Source: Hyphomicrobium_A sp963812795 (GTDB lineage Bacteria; Pseudomonadota; Alphaproteobacteria; Rhizobiales; Hyphomicrobiaceae). Taken from it: a stretch of 64,000 bases of DNA. The translations under genes were made by a program, and so were the position numbers. Every line of letters starts with the position of its first letter. Position 1 is the stretch's first letter. The DNA is taken from positions 310,001 through 374,000 of the forward strand of contig CAWEWG010000007.1 of the NCBI GenBank assembly GCA_963812795.1, read 5' to 3'. The notes below the pieces were generated by a model that was given only the letters and a program-made list of their open reading frames with translations, searched no databases and was not told the DNA's origin. Shown piece after piece: positions 28,340-35,688 of the stretch.

Positions 28340-28372
28340 GCGCAGCAGTGAGGCGTCACCTCACTGCTGCGC
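28340..28372. repeat. Perfect 14-bp hairpin between heme receptor and monooxygenase genes
   Basis: GCGCAGCAGTGAGG (28340-28353) pairs perfectly with CCTCACTGCTGCGC (28359-28372) around a five-base loop. It starts 61 bases after the receptor stop and ends 36 bases before the monooxygenase ATG. There is no T-run. A likely role is mRNA stabilisation or partial termination, so that the receptor is expressed more than the downstream genes. Confidence 0.75.
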
Positions 28373-28408
28373 ATCCCGTTAAGGCAAAGCAATCAAGGAG
28401 CACCCCGC

Positions 28409-28750
28409 ATGTTCATCGCCATGAACAGATTCAAGGTTCTGAAGGGTTCGGAGCATGACTTCGAGCAAGTGTGGCTGACGCGCGAGACGCATCTCGGCGA
28501 AGTGCCGGGCTTCATCGTCTTCCATCTGCTGAAGGGCCCGGAGCGGGAGGACCATGTCCTCTATTCCTCGCACACCATGTGGCGCTCGCATGCCGACTTC
28601 GAGGCGTGGACGAAATCCGAGCAGTTCCGCAAGGCGCATGCACGTGCCGGCGGCAACAAGCCGCTTTATCTCGGACACCCGGATTTCGAAGGTTTCACCG
28701 TACTGCAGGAAGAGCGCGCCGATGGCTCGCGTTCCGAAGCGGCAGAGTAA
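28409..28750 (+). CDS. Heme-degrading monooxygenase, IsdG/HmuQ-like (ABM fold)
   Basis: A 113-residue dimeric alpha+beta barrel protein of the antibiotic-biosynthesis-monooxygenase superfamily. In IsdG-like heme oxygenases the active site uses Asn, Trp and His; candidates here are Asn6 (MFIAMNRFKV), Trp in HTMWRSHADFEAW and His in RKAHARAGG. The sequence EVPGFIVFHLLKGPEREDHVLYSSHT is typical of the HmuQ/HmuD branch found in Bradyrhizobium-like bacteria. It would open the heme ring and free iron in the cytoplasm. It is the second gene of the rightward heme operon, between the receptor and hutX. Confidence 0.85.
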   Translation: MFIAMNRFKVLKGSEHDFEQVWLTRETHLGEVPGFIVFHLLKGPEREDHVLYSSHTMWRSHADFEAWTKSEQFRKAHARAGGNKPLYLGHPDFEGFTVLQEERADGSRSEAAE

Positions 28751-28764
28751 GCAGCGGGGTCGAC

Positions 28765-29271
28765 ATGGATACGCCACTCGTCGAAGAGCGTCCAAGCCTT
28801 GCCGCGCGAGTCGCCTCCAGCCCCGGTGACCTGCTGGAGCAGATCGCGCGCGAGTACGGCGTCAGCACGCTCGAGGTGGTGCGCAATCTGCCGGCCGAGC
28901 AGGGGACACTCGTCCCGGCGGACGCCTTCGCCGACATCATGCAGGAGATCACCACGTGGGGTGAGATCCTATTCCTCATCCACAATGCCGACATTGTGCT
29001 CGAGTGCACCGGCAGCTTGCCGGCGGGCAGCTTCGGGCACGGCTATTTCAACATCCACGGCGACAGTCCGTTAGGTGGCCACATCAAGGCCGACAACTGC
29101 AAGGCAATTGCCTTCATCGCCCGCGGCGCCAAGCGCGTCTCCATGTCGATCCAGTTTTACAACGCGGCGGGCGACGCGATGTTCAAGATCTTCGTGCGGC
29201 GCGACGCGGCGCGCGAGCTGATCCCCGATCAAGTGGCGAAGTTCGAGGCGCTGCGGGCGCGCTACTCCTAG
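28765..29271 (+). CDS. hutX: Heme utilisation carrier protein HutX
   Basis: A 168-residue protein of the HutX/HuvX family, a cytoplasmic heme carrier or chaperone that delivers heme to the degrading enzyme. The family signature is seen in EITTWGEILFLIHNADIVLE, GSFGHGYFNIHGDSPLGGHI and SIQFYNAAGDAMFKIFVRRD. The ATG at 28765 lies 14 bases after the monooxygenase stop, so the two are coupled in one transcript. Its position next to a heme-degrading enzyme fits the transfer role. It faces the small membrane-protein gene on the other strand. Confidence 0.9.
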   Translation: MDTPLVEERPSLAARVASSPGDLLEQIAREYGVSTLEVVRNLPAEQGTLVPADAFADIMQEITTWGEILFLIHNADIVLECTGSLPAGSFGHGYFNIHGDSPLGGHIKADNCKAIAFIARGAKRVSMSIQFYNAAGDAMFKIFVRRDAARELIPDQVAKFEALRARYS

Positions 29272-29437
29272 TCGCCTGGCTGCTGGTCAGATTGCACAAC
29301 ATTCGTGCAGGTGACGGATTGCTGGGCGGCAACGCTGCCGGCACGCTGCGGAATGCACGCAAGAGCCAGCCAATACCGGTGGCATAGAACTTGCCGTTGC
29401 AATGATGGCCATCGCGCGCGGAAGTCCGCGATGCCGG

Positions 29438-29544
29438 CCGTGCGGGAGTATCCCGTCCCGGCACGGACTGTCGCCCCAATTGAGGCTGGAGCGTTCCCTT
29501 CCCCAGCCTTTGCTGGCGCCGGATTCGCACGGTTCGGCGCCAGC
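29438..29544. repeat. Cluster of three inverted repeats between convergent genes
   Basis: (1) CCGTGC (29438-29443) with GCACGG (29461-29466), enclosing CGGGA-GTA-TCCCG; (2) GGCTGG (29484-29489) with CCAGCC (29503-29508); (3) GCTGGCGCCG (29512-29521) with CGGCGCCAGC (29535-29544). They sit in the gap between the hutX stop and the small membrane-protein stop, so they could end transcription from both sides or be a palindromic repeat element. Confidence 0.55.
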
Positions 29545-29557
29545 ACCCCTGCGGTCC

Positions 29558-29776
29558 TCAAGGGCGGCGACCGAACAACGAGCCAACGATAGCGAAGCCG
29601 ATGACGATGGGCACGGCGACGAGCAGTACGGCGCCGATCGTGAGCGCGACGCCGAGGAAGACGAACGCCATCAGGCCGATCACCGCGACGGCGCCGAGCA
29701 CGACGCCAAACGCGAGGATCCATGCGCGCCAACCCGAAACGATGGTTGTTTGGCCGTTCTTCTCGACGACGAGCAT
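29558..29776 (-). CDS. Small two-helix membrane protein, function unknown
   Basis: A 72-residue protein with a strong GGAGG seven bases before the ATG at 29776, which supports real translation. Residues 18-40 and 41-66 form two hydrophobic helices (ILAFGVVLGAVAVIGLMAFVF and VLLVAVPIVIGFAIVGSLFG). The N-terminus MLVVEKNGQTTIVSGW is hydrophilic. The family is not recognised. It is located inside the heme-uptake region but on the opposite strand to hutX, so a heme role is only a possibility. Confidence 0.65.
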   Translation of the reverse strand: MLVVEKNGQTTIVSGWRAWILAFGVVLGAVAVIGLMAFVFLGVALTIGAVLLVAVPIVIGFAIVGSLFGRRP

Positions 29777-30084
29777 GATCGCGCCTCCGCCATGGACCTC
29801 AGACCGATGGGCGCATGCTCACGCCGCATGACAGGCCCGTCAAGGCCCACGCGGGCGCTGCCCGGACCTGAGCTTCCGAGAGCGCATCCGTCCCCGTCAC
29901 TCGCGCCTCCGCGTCCTCTCACTACAGGGCTCGATAACACACCCGCTCCACCTGCCAAGGGTACGGCGTGCCGCTGCGTTCTTCGCGCGTGCGACGTTGG
30001 ACGGCGGGTGCCGGTGTTGAGGGGGCTGACGCTCTGTGAAACTCTGCGCACCGGTGCCGGCAGCTAACACAGGATCACGCTGCG
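29777..30084. other. Intergenic region between small membrane protein and GST genes
   Basis: The 308 bases between the divergent small-protein and GST starts should carry both promoters. No coding region, repeat or convincing operator was recognised; the sequence is GC-rich and has no clear -10/-35 pair. Confidence 0.6.
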
Positions 30085-30783
30085 ATGATCGATCTCTACT
30101 ACTGGACAACCCCCAACGGGCATAAGATCACGATCTTCCTCGAGGAGGCCCACGTCCCCTATCGCCTCATTCCGGTGAACATCGGCAAGGGCGACCAGTT
30201 CAAGCCCGAGTTCCTGCGCCACGCCCCGAACAACCGCATCCCGGCTATCGTCGATGACGAGCCGGCAGACGGCGGGCCAGCGATCAGCGTGTTCGAATCC
30301 GGCGCCATCCTGCAGTACCTCGGCGAGAAGACGGGCCGCTTTCTGCCGGCCGACGTGCGTGGCCGCATGGAGGTGATGCAATGGCTGTTCTGGCAGATGG
30401 CCGGGCTCGGACCCATGGCCGGGCAGAATCACCATTTCGTCCAATACGCGCCCGAGCGCATTCCCTACGCGACTGAGCGCTACGTGAACGAGACGAACCG
30501 CCTCTACGGGGTGCTCGACCGGCGCCTCGCCGACCGCGAGTTCGTCGCCGGCGAATATTCGATCGCCGACATGGCCTGTTATCCGTGGATCGTGCCGCAT
30601 AAGCGGCAACTCCAGAACCTCGCCGACTTTCCGCACCTGCAGCGATGGTTCGCCGCCATTGCGGCGCGGCCCGCGGTAAAGCGCGCCTACGCGCTGGCGC
30701 AACAGATCAACGCAGAGACGTCTATGTCGGACGACGCGAAGAAAATCCTCTTCGGCCAGACGGCGGCAACGGGTGCCAAGTAA
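30085..30783 (+). CDS. Glutathione S-transferase family protein (YfcG/YghU-like)
   Basis: A 232-residue cytoplasmic protein with an N-terminal thioredoxin-like domain (DLYYWTTPNGHKITIFLEE, with the Nu-class NGHK motif) and a C-terminal helical domain (SIADMACYPWIV). The glutathione-site sequence FESGAILQYLGEKTG is present. Nu-class GSTs of this kind act as disulfide-bond reductases or peroxidases using glutathione. The ATG at 30085 follows GGATCACGCTGCG without a strong Shine-Dalgarno. It is convergent with hmuP; a link to heme metabolism would be inference from location only. Confidence 0.88.
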   Translation: MIDLYYWTTPNGHKITIFLEEAHVPYRLIPVNIGKGDQFKPEFLRHAPNNRIPAIVDDEPADGGPAISVFESGAILQYLGEKTGRFLPADVRGRMEVMQWLFWQMAGLGPMAGQNHHFVQYAPERIPYATERYVNETNRLYGVLDRRLADREFVAGEYSIADMACYPWIVPHKRQLQNLADFPHLQRWFAAIAARPAVKRAYALAQQINAETSMSDDAKKILFGQTAATGAK

Positions 30784-30861
30784 GCTGCGTGACTGCAGCC
30801 TACTTAGCTAGGTCGTACAACGCGCACGAGTTGCTTGGCCGGCGAGGAAGGATGCGGCCGC

Positions 30862-31053
30862 CTACTTAGTCAGGATCAGCTTGCCGTTCTGCGTAATGCG
30901 CAGGCGATAGTCCTGGCCGGAGTGCTCGAGGATGGCTTCGCGGCCTCCGCGCAAAAGCTCAGATACGAGGACACGCACCTGCTCATGCTGCGGGTGAGAG
31001 GTGTCCACCACGGTGGCGGCGGCGAAAGTTCGCTTGTCGGCGACAGTCGTCAT
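30862..31053 (-). CDS. hmuP: Hemin uptake protein HmuP
   Basis: A 63-residue protein of the HmuP family (PF10636). The signature is the C-terminal YRLRITQNGKLILTK, nearly universal in HmuP. The ATG at 31053 is chosen because GGAGGG sits seven bases upstream; longer upstream reading is not supported. In Bradyrhizobium japonicum HmuP is needed, with Irr, for expression of the heme receptor operon. Here it is 2.6 kb away from the receptor and on the other strand, behind the second copy of the heme-locus motif. This arrangement allows separate regulation of the activator-like protein. Confidence 0.92.
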   Translation of the reverse strand: MTTVADKRTFAAATVVDTSHPQHEQVRVLVSELLRGGREAILEHSGQDYRLRITQNGKLILTK

Positions 31054-31135
31054 CGATCTGCCCTCCATCTTTATGTGATCCGTTTTCACGCAGCGCTCGC
31101 CTGACCCGGTACTATCGGCGCGCCCACTATTGTAT

Positions 31136-31151
31136 ACTTTCATAGTAATAA
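31136..31151 (+). promoter_or_regulatory. 16-bp heme-locus motif, copy 2
   Basis: ACTTTCATAGTAATAA, 83 bases upstream of the hmuP ATG in the hmuP/mutT divergent gap, matches the copy at 25755-25770 at 13 of 16 positions. The flanking TATACT and AATTTAG make this the most AT-rich spot of the gap, so it could also be a promoter core. Confidence 0.4.
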
Positions 31152-31223
31152 TTTAGCCGATGCACAAGCCCGCTTTCGTCCCACCCCCTACCCATCCGCT
31201 CTGGTGTCGGCTATGGGCTCGGC

Positions 31224-31631
31224 ATGACCGGAACCATCCTGCTTGTCGCCGCTGCCGCCATCGTCGATGTCGACAACCGGGTGCTGATCACGCGCCGCCC
31301 GCCCGGCCGGTCCATGGCCGGGCTGTGGGAATTTCCCGGCGGCAAGGTCGAGGCGGGGGAGACGCCGGAGGTGGCGTTGCGGCGTGAGCTGTTCGAGGAG
31401 CTGGGTATCGACGTCTGCCCGACCTGCCTGCATCCCCTCACCTTTGCCAGCCACGCCTATGAGGCGTTTCATCTACTAATGCCGCTCTATCTGTGCCGGC
31501 AGTGGGATGGCACGGTCAGCGCCCGGGAGTCGCAGGAGCTCGCCTGGGTGCGGGCGTCGCGGTTGAAGGACTACCCGATGCCGCCGGCCGACGAGCCGTT
31601 GATTGCGCCGTTGCGCGACCTGCTCGGTTGA
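31224..31631 (+). CDS. mutT: 8-oxo-dGTP diphosphatase (MutT)
   Basis: Sanitises the nucleotide pool by hydrolysing 8-oxo-dGTP. The 135-residue Nudix protein contains the complete Nudix box GKVEAGETPEVALRRELFEE-LG at residues 40-62. MAGLWEFPGG before the box and the ELAWVRASRLKDYPMPPAD ending are typical of MutT. It starts with ATG at 31224 and is divergent from hmuP. The convergent methyltransferase gene ends three bases after its stop. Confidence 0.9.
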   Translation: MTGTILLVAAAAIVDVDNRVLITRRPPGRSMAGLWEFPGGKVEAGETPEVALRRELFEELGIDVCPTCLHPLTFASHAYEAFHLLMPLYLCRQWDGTVSARESQELAWVRASRLKDYPMPPADEPLIAPLRDLLG

Positions 31632-31634
31632 ACG

Positions 31635-32537
31635 CTACTCCTTCAACTTCCGCTCGTTGATACCGAGTGCATCGGCAAGACGCGTTTGCGCCGACCCCGG
31701 ACGGAGCGGTTTCGGTTGGCTGTCGTCCGGCGCCCAAGCTGTCAGGGTGAGGATCTCGAAAGTTGCCGGGACGCGCCCGCCGCCGGCAGCGAAACGCTCA
31801 GCGTAGATTTCCGCCGCCCGCAGCATGAGGCCGCGCGTCACCGGCGTGCGGCGACGGGCGTTGAGCATGTTGCTGGCGCCCATGGCCTTGAGCTCCCGCA
31901 TCAGCGCCAGGGGATCGGCATACGTGACGGTCAATGTCTCGGAATCGACGACCGGCAACGCAAACCCGGCGCGCTGCAGCAGCGTGCCCATGTCACGCAC
32001 ATCGGCGAAGGGAGCGATGCGCGGTGAGGCGCCGCCGCTTATCTCGGCCTCGGCCGCAATCCAGGCCTCGCGCAGCTCCCTTAAGGTACCGCCACCGAGC
32101 AGGGAGGCGAGCAGCAATCCGTCCGGTCTCAACGCGCGCCGGATCTGCACCAGTGCGCCCGGCAAGTCGTTGACCAACTGCAGCGCCAGCCCCGACACGG
32201 CGAGATCGAGCGAGGCATCGGCGAACGGCAGCGCCTCCTCGTCGGCGACGACACGCAGACCCGGAGCCTCGCGCAGCAGCTCGACTGTGGCATCGAGGTC
32301 GATGACGTTCTCGACCCCGGCGACGCCGCGGATCGCCCGGGAGACGATGCCGTGGTGAGCGCCGATGTTGGCGGCCAGAGGAAAGCTGCGCCGTACGATT
32401 GCCAGACGCTCGGCCAGGTCGTCGGCAACGCGTTTGAGCAGAAAGTCGTGGCTTGCTGCCGAAGGGGCTACACGGCCGCGCCGGTGCACCAACAATGCGC
32501 GGTCGAAGACGCGGATGGGGTCGGGCTGATCAGGCAC
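31635..32537 (-). CDS. SAM-dependent methyltransferase (BioC/NDUFAF5-like)
   Basis: A 300-residue class I methyltransferase. It begins PDPIRVFDRALLVHRRGRVA. The SAM-binding motifs are degenerate (NIGAHHGIVSRAIRG in place of GxGxG; then VADEEALPFADASLDLAVS as the motif II/III region) and RRALRPDGLLLASLLGG is motif IV-like. This pattern matches the mitochondrial NDUFAF5 / alphaproteobacterial relatives that are often labelled BioC. True BioC function is unlikely because the biotin operon in this window uses BioZ. It is divergent from comF, a pairing common in the order. Confidence 0.85.
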   Translation of the reverse strand: MPDQPDPIRVFDRALLVHRRGRVAPSAASHDFLLKRVADDLAERLAIVRRSFPLAANIGAHHGIVSRAIRGVAGVENVIDLDATVELLREAPGLRVVADEEALPFADASLDLAVSGLALQLVNDLPGALVQIRRALRPDGLLLASLLGGGTLRELREAWIAAEAEISGGASPRIAPFADVRDMGTLLQRAGFALPVVDSETLTVTYADPLALMRELKAMGASNMLNARRRTPVTRGLMLRAAEIYAERFAAGGGRVPATFEILTLTAWAPDDSQPKPLRPGSAQTRLADALGINERKLKE

Positions 32538-32585
32538 GCGGGTGCTCGCGGCGGCTGGGATTGCGCGCTACCATGATCGCTCGGC

Positions 32586-33383
32586 GTGCTCTTGGCCAGG
32601 GTGGCAGGCGACATGCTTCATTGGGGGAAGGACGCCGCCGCAGCCCTGCGCTCGGTGGCCGCGGTGGTGGCGGACCTCGTGGTGCCGCCACTGTGCCTTG
32701 CCTGCCATCGCCCGGTGTCATCGCATGATGCGATCTGCGCACGCTGCTGGTCCGATATCGACTTCATCCGCGCGCCGCTGTGCGACCGTCTCGGTATCCC
32801 GCTACCCTTCGACATCGGCGGCACCATGATTTCCGCAGCCGCTGCGGCCGATCCGCCCGACTACGAGAGGGCGCGAGCGGTAGCCCGCTTTGACGGGGTG
32901 ATGCGTGAGCTGGTGCACGACTTCAAGTTCCGCGACCGTCACGACGCGCGCCGGCTGTTCGGGCGGTGGCTTGCCGAGGCCGGGGCGGCGCTGCTTGCCG
33001 ACGCCGATATTGTCGTACCGGTCCCGCTCTCCCGCGCCCGCCTTGCGACCCGCCGCTTCAATCAGGCGGCAATGCTGGCACAGGAGGTCGCCCGGCTGAC
33101 GCGACGGCGCTACGAGCCGCTGGCGCTGCAGCGCATCAAACGTACGCAGTCCCAGGTCGGCCTGAGCCGACAGCAGCGCCGCGATAACGTGGCGGGGGCG
33201 TTCGCTGTTGCCGAAGCCGCCAAGCCCGATTTAGCTGGCGCCAAAGTCGTGCTCCTCGACGACGTCATCACCACCGGTGCTACTGCCCGGGCCTGCGCGC
33301 GCGTACTCAAGCGTGCCGGCGCCGCCCGGGTCGACGTGCTCGCCCTCGCCATGGTTACCGACCCTGCCTTCCTGGCGCCTTGA
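32586..33383 (+). CDS. comF: ComF-family phosphoribosyltransferase-like protein
   Basis: A 265-residue protein with an N-terminal Cys4 zinc motif (PPLCLACHRPV and AICARCWSDI) followed by a phosphoribosyltransferase domain. The PRPP loop is KVVLLDDVITTGATARAC, and FNQAAMLAQEVARLTRR is the usual ComF segment. In Gram-positive bacteria ComF helps DNA uptake; in alphaproteobacteria its role is not established. The start is the GTG at 32586; an in-frame ATG at 32613 is an alternative. It is followed by grxC and the nitrilase-like gene, an order conserved in the order Hyphomicrobiales. Confidence 0.88.
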   Translation: MLLARVAGDMLHWGKDAAAALRSVAAVVADLVVPPLCLACHRPVSSHDAICARCWSDIDFIRAPLCDRLGIPLPFDIGGTMISAAAAADPPDYERARAVARFDGVMRELVHDFKFRDRHDARRLFGRWLAEAGAALLADADIVVPVPLSRARLATRRFNQAAMLAQEVARLTRRRYEPLALQRIKRTQSQVGLSRQQRRDNVAGAFAVAEAAKPDLAGAKVVLLDDVITTGATARACARVLKRAGAARVDVLALAMVTDPAFLAP

Positions 33384-33509
33384 ACGCCGCAGTGAATAAG
33401 GGGGCGCGCGCGGTAAGCAGCCATTGCGGCGATTGGGAGAGGTATTAAGTTGCGGCAGGTGGAGGCGTCCAAAAACCGGCCGTCGCGGGAAGGGACCGAC
33501 AAGAGAGTC

Positions 33510-33767
33510 ATGGCCAAGATCATCGTCTACACGACCCGATTTTGCCCCTACTGCCATATGGCCAAAGAGCTGCTGCGCAAGAAGGGCGTCACCGCATTCG
33601 AAGAGATCGACGTCAGCCAGCGCGAGTTGCGCGCGGAGATGAGCGCCAGGGCCGGAGGCCGCCATACTGTGCCGCAGATCTGGATCGGCGATCAGCACGT
33701 CGGCGGCTGCGATGATCTTTACACTCTTGATCGCGAAGGCAAGCTCGACCTCCTGCTCGCCGCCTAG
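33510..33767 (+). CDS. grxC: Glutaredoxin 3
   Basis: An 85-residue glutathione-dependent disulfide reductase. The active-site CPYC is at residues 12-15 (TTRFCPYC), with the cis-Pro motif HTVPQIWIGDQHVGG and the C-terminal GGCDDLYTLDREGKLD. The ATG at 33510 is preferred; longer reading upstream gives a Lys/Arg-rich tail absent from the family. It is part of a rightward group with comF and the hydrolase. Confidence 0.93.
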   Translation: MAKIIVYTTRFCPYCHMAKELLRKKGVTAFEEIDVSQRELRAEMSARAGGRHTVPQIWIGDQHVGGCDDLYTLDREGKLDLLLAA

Positions 33768-33815
33768 GGTTCGAATGCCCGGCGGTCAGCTTCGGCAAGA
33801 AAGACGGCCTTCCCC

Positions 33816-34685
33816 ATGACGGACGCAGCGAACACGTTCCGCGTCGGCCTGGTGCAGATGTGCGCGGGGCGCGATGTTGGAAAGAATATAACAACTGCTG
33901 CAGAGCTGATCCGCGCAGCGGCGCGCGGTGGCGCGCAGTATGTGCAGACGCCCGAGATGACCAACATCATGGAGCTCGAGCGTCCGCGGCTGCTTGCGGT
34001 GGTAAAGCCCGAAGCGGATGACCCGGCGGTCACGCAGTTCCGCTTTCTGGCGCGCGAACTCGGCATATGGCTGCACGTCGGATCGCTAGCGCTCATGGGC
34101 GAACGCGATCGGCCGGTCAACCGCTCGCTGCTCATTTCCCCGGAGGGGCGCATCGCCGCCCGATACGACAAGATCCACATGTTTGACGTCGATCTGGGCG
34201 GCGGCGAATCCTACCGGGAAAGCGCCAACTACGAGCCGGGGCGCGAGGCCGTCGTCGCCAGCCTGCCGTGGGGTCAGCTCGGCATGACGATCTGCTATGA
34301 CCTGCGCTTCCCGCACCTGCACCGTGCTTTGGCCCAGGCCGGCGCCCGCTTCATCGCCGTGCCGGCGGCGTTTACCAAACCAACAGGTTTAGCTCACTGG
34401 CACACGTTGCTGCGCGCGCGGGCTATCGAATGTCAGAGCTACGTTTTCGCCGCGGCGCAGGGCGGCAAGCACGAAAATGGCCGAGAAACCTTTGGCCACA
34501 GCCTCGTTATCTCGCCCTGGGGCGAGATCCTGGCGGAGGCGGACGTTCAGCCTGCAGTCACATTCGCCGATGTTGAATTGCAACGGTTGGATGACGTTCG
34601 TCGCCAAGTTCCCTCTCTGCGGCACGATCGGCCGTTCGACGTGGTATATGCCGCTGATACGCCGCCAAAAGAGGTCGCGTCGTGA
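33816..34685 (+). CDS. Carbon-nitrogen hydrolase family protein (Nit2-like amidase)
   Basis: A 289-residue nitrilase-superfamily enzyme with the catalytic triad Glu47 (QTPEMTN), Lys119 (RYDKIHMFD) and Cys160 (GMTICYDLRF). The close relatives in the Nit1/Nit2 branch hydrolyse deaminated glutathione or omega-amides. Its position right after grxC fits a metabolite-repair role in glutathione metabolism, but this is inference. The ATG at 33816 is well placed. Its stop codon overlaps the next start (GTGA). Confidence 0.88.
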   Translation: MTDAANTFRVGLVQMCAGRDVGKNITTAAELIRAAARGGAQYVQTPEMTNIMELERPRLLAVVKPEADDPAVTQFRFLARELGIWLHVGSLALMGERDRPVNRSLLISPEGRIAARYDKIHMFDVDLGGGESYRESANYEPGREAVVASLPWGQLGMTICYDLRFPHLHRALAQAGARFIAVPAAFTKPTGLAHWHTLLRARAIECQSYVFAAAQGGKHENGRETFGHSLVISPWGEILAEADVQPAVTFADVELQRLDDVRRQVPSLRHDRPFDVVYAADTPPKEVAS

Positions 34686-35104
34686 TCAAGTACCGCCTGC
34701 AATGCACGCATGGACACGAGTTCGAAGGCTGGTTCGCGTCCAGCACTTCGTACGACGGCCAGGTTGCCGCAGGCCATCTCACTTGCCCAGAATGCAATAG
34801 CCGCGAAGTCGGCAAGTCGATCATGGCGCCGAACGTCGCCACGCGCGCCCTTGCGGACGTTGCCTCTCTGGACGATGACTCACCCGCGCGCTACCGCAAT
34901 CTCGTCCGCGAGGTGGCACGGGTTCTCGCCAAGACGTCAGAGGACGTAGGCGCGCGCTTCCCCGAGGAAGCTCGCAAGATCCACTATCGCGAGGTGGAGC
35001 AACGGGCCATCCGCGGCACCGCCTCAATGGACGAGGCGCGTGCGCTGGTGGAGGAAGGCGTCGAGATCATGGCTATGCCGCGCCTGCCCGAGGACACCAA
35101 CTAG
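34682..35104 (+). CDS. DUF1178 family protein
   Basis: A 140-residue protein of family PF06676. The N-terminus MIKYRLQCTHGHEFEGWF and Cys pair in LTCPECNS suggest a zinc-binding ribbon (C8, C37, C40), and the C-terminal YREVEQRAIRGTASMDEARA is typical. Function unknown. The GTG start overlaps the preceding hydrolase stop, so the two are translated together. The same gene pair order is found across Hyphomicrobiales. Confidence 0.87.
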   Translation: MIKYRLQCTHGHEFEGWFASSTSYDGQVAAGHLTCPECNSREVGKSIMAPNVATRALADVASLDDDSPARYRNLVREVARVLAKTSEDVGARFPEEARKIHYREVEQRAIRGTASMDEARALVEEGVEIMAMPRLPEDTN

Positions 35105-35116
35105 GTCGCCCTGCCG

Positions 35117-35371
35117 CTAGTCCTGAGCCAGGACGACGACGGTGTAGAGCAGGGCGGATTTCGCATCCTCGGTGCGGAACTTCGGCTCGGTGCTGCCGGG
35201 AGAAACCCACTTGTAGCCGTTGGCATCGTAATTCCAGATGCCGTGCACGTGCCCGGCGCGGTCGATGACAATGCCGTTCGCTTGGCAGTACGCCAGCGAG
35301 TAGCCCTTCAGCTTGAGCGTCTCGTTCTTCTTCAGTAGGCCGAACAATCGGCGATTGTGCGCGTCGCTCAT
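35117..35371 (-). CDS. Hypothetical protein
   Basis: An 84-residue protein read from the ATG at 35371 (MSDAHNRRLFGLLKKN). The sequence ETLKLKGYSLAYCQANGIVIDRAGHVHGIWNYDANGYKWVSPGST is amphipathic, without a signal peptide or membrane segment. The family is not recognised. Its codon use resembles that of its neighbours and it fills the gap convergently after the DUF1178 gene, so it is probably real. Confidence 0.55.
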   Translation of the reverse strand: MSDAHNRRLFGLLKKNETLKLKGYSLAYCQANGIVIDRAGHVHGIWNYDANGYKWVSPGSTEPKFRTEDAKSALLYTVVVLAQD

Positions 35372-35688
35372 CGTGGCCCCCAGCATCCCTGGTCGATCAC
35401 GGCTTGTGATGCATCGACGCGTACCGCTTGCGTCCAGCTCCCCGGCAAGCCGATGTCCAAGATCTGAAAGGAAACGAACACAATTTCAATAATTGAGTTC
35501 GGTATTCGTTAGCAATTCGATACTGAATTACTACACGCTCAGAACGCCGTTCGTGCCATTACTGGACGCATCGCAACGATGTATTGGCCATCGGGGCTGC
35601 GTCCTCCCCGGCGTTTCCGTGTCACAGTGTGTACACGCGCCCGAGGTAGGCAGGCGTCGTGCCGTCACGATCGGATCATGTGGGCCAA
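35372..35688. other. Intergenic region upstream of alkaline phosphatase
   Basis: This 317-base stretch between divergent genes is AT-richer than its neighbours around 35,475-35,530. Two short inverted repeats are visible: CAATT (35481-35485) with AATTG (35491-35495), and an imperfect pair TTCGGTATTCG (35498-35508) with TTCGATACTGAA (35516-35527). No convincing Pho box (repeated CTGTCAT-like heptamers) was found. Confidence 0.5.

Noticed and set aside
31635..32537. Calling this methyltransferase BioC
   Set aside because: Degenerate SAM motif I and presence of a BioZ-type operon make NDUFAF5-like more likely.
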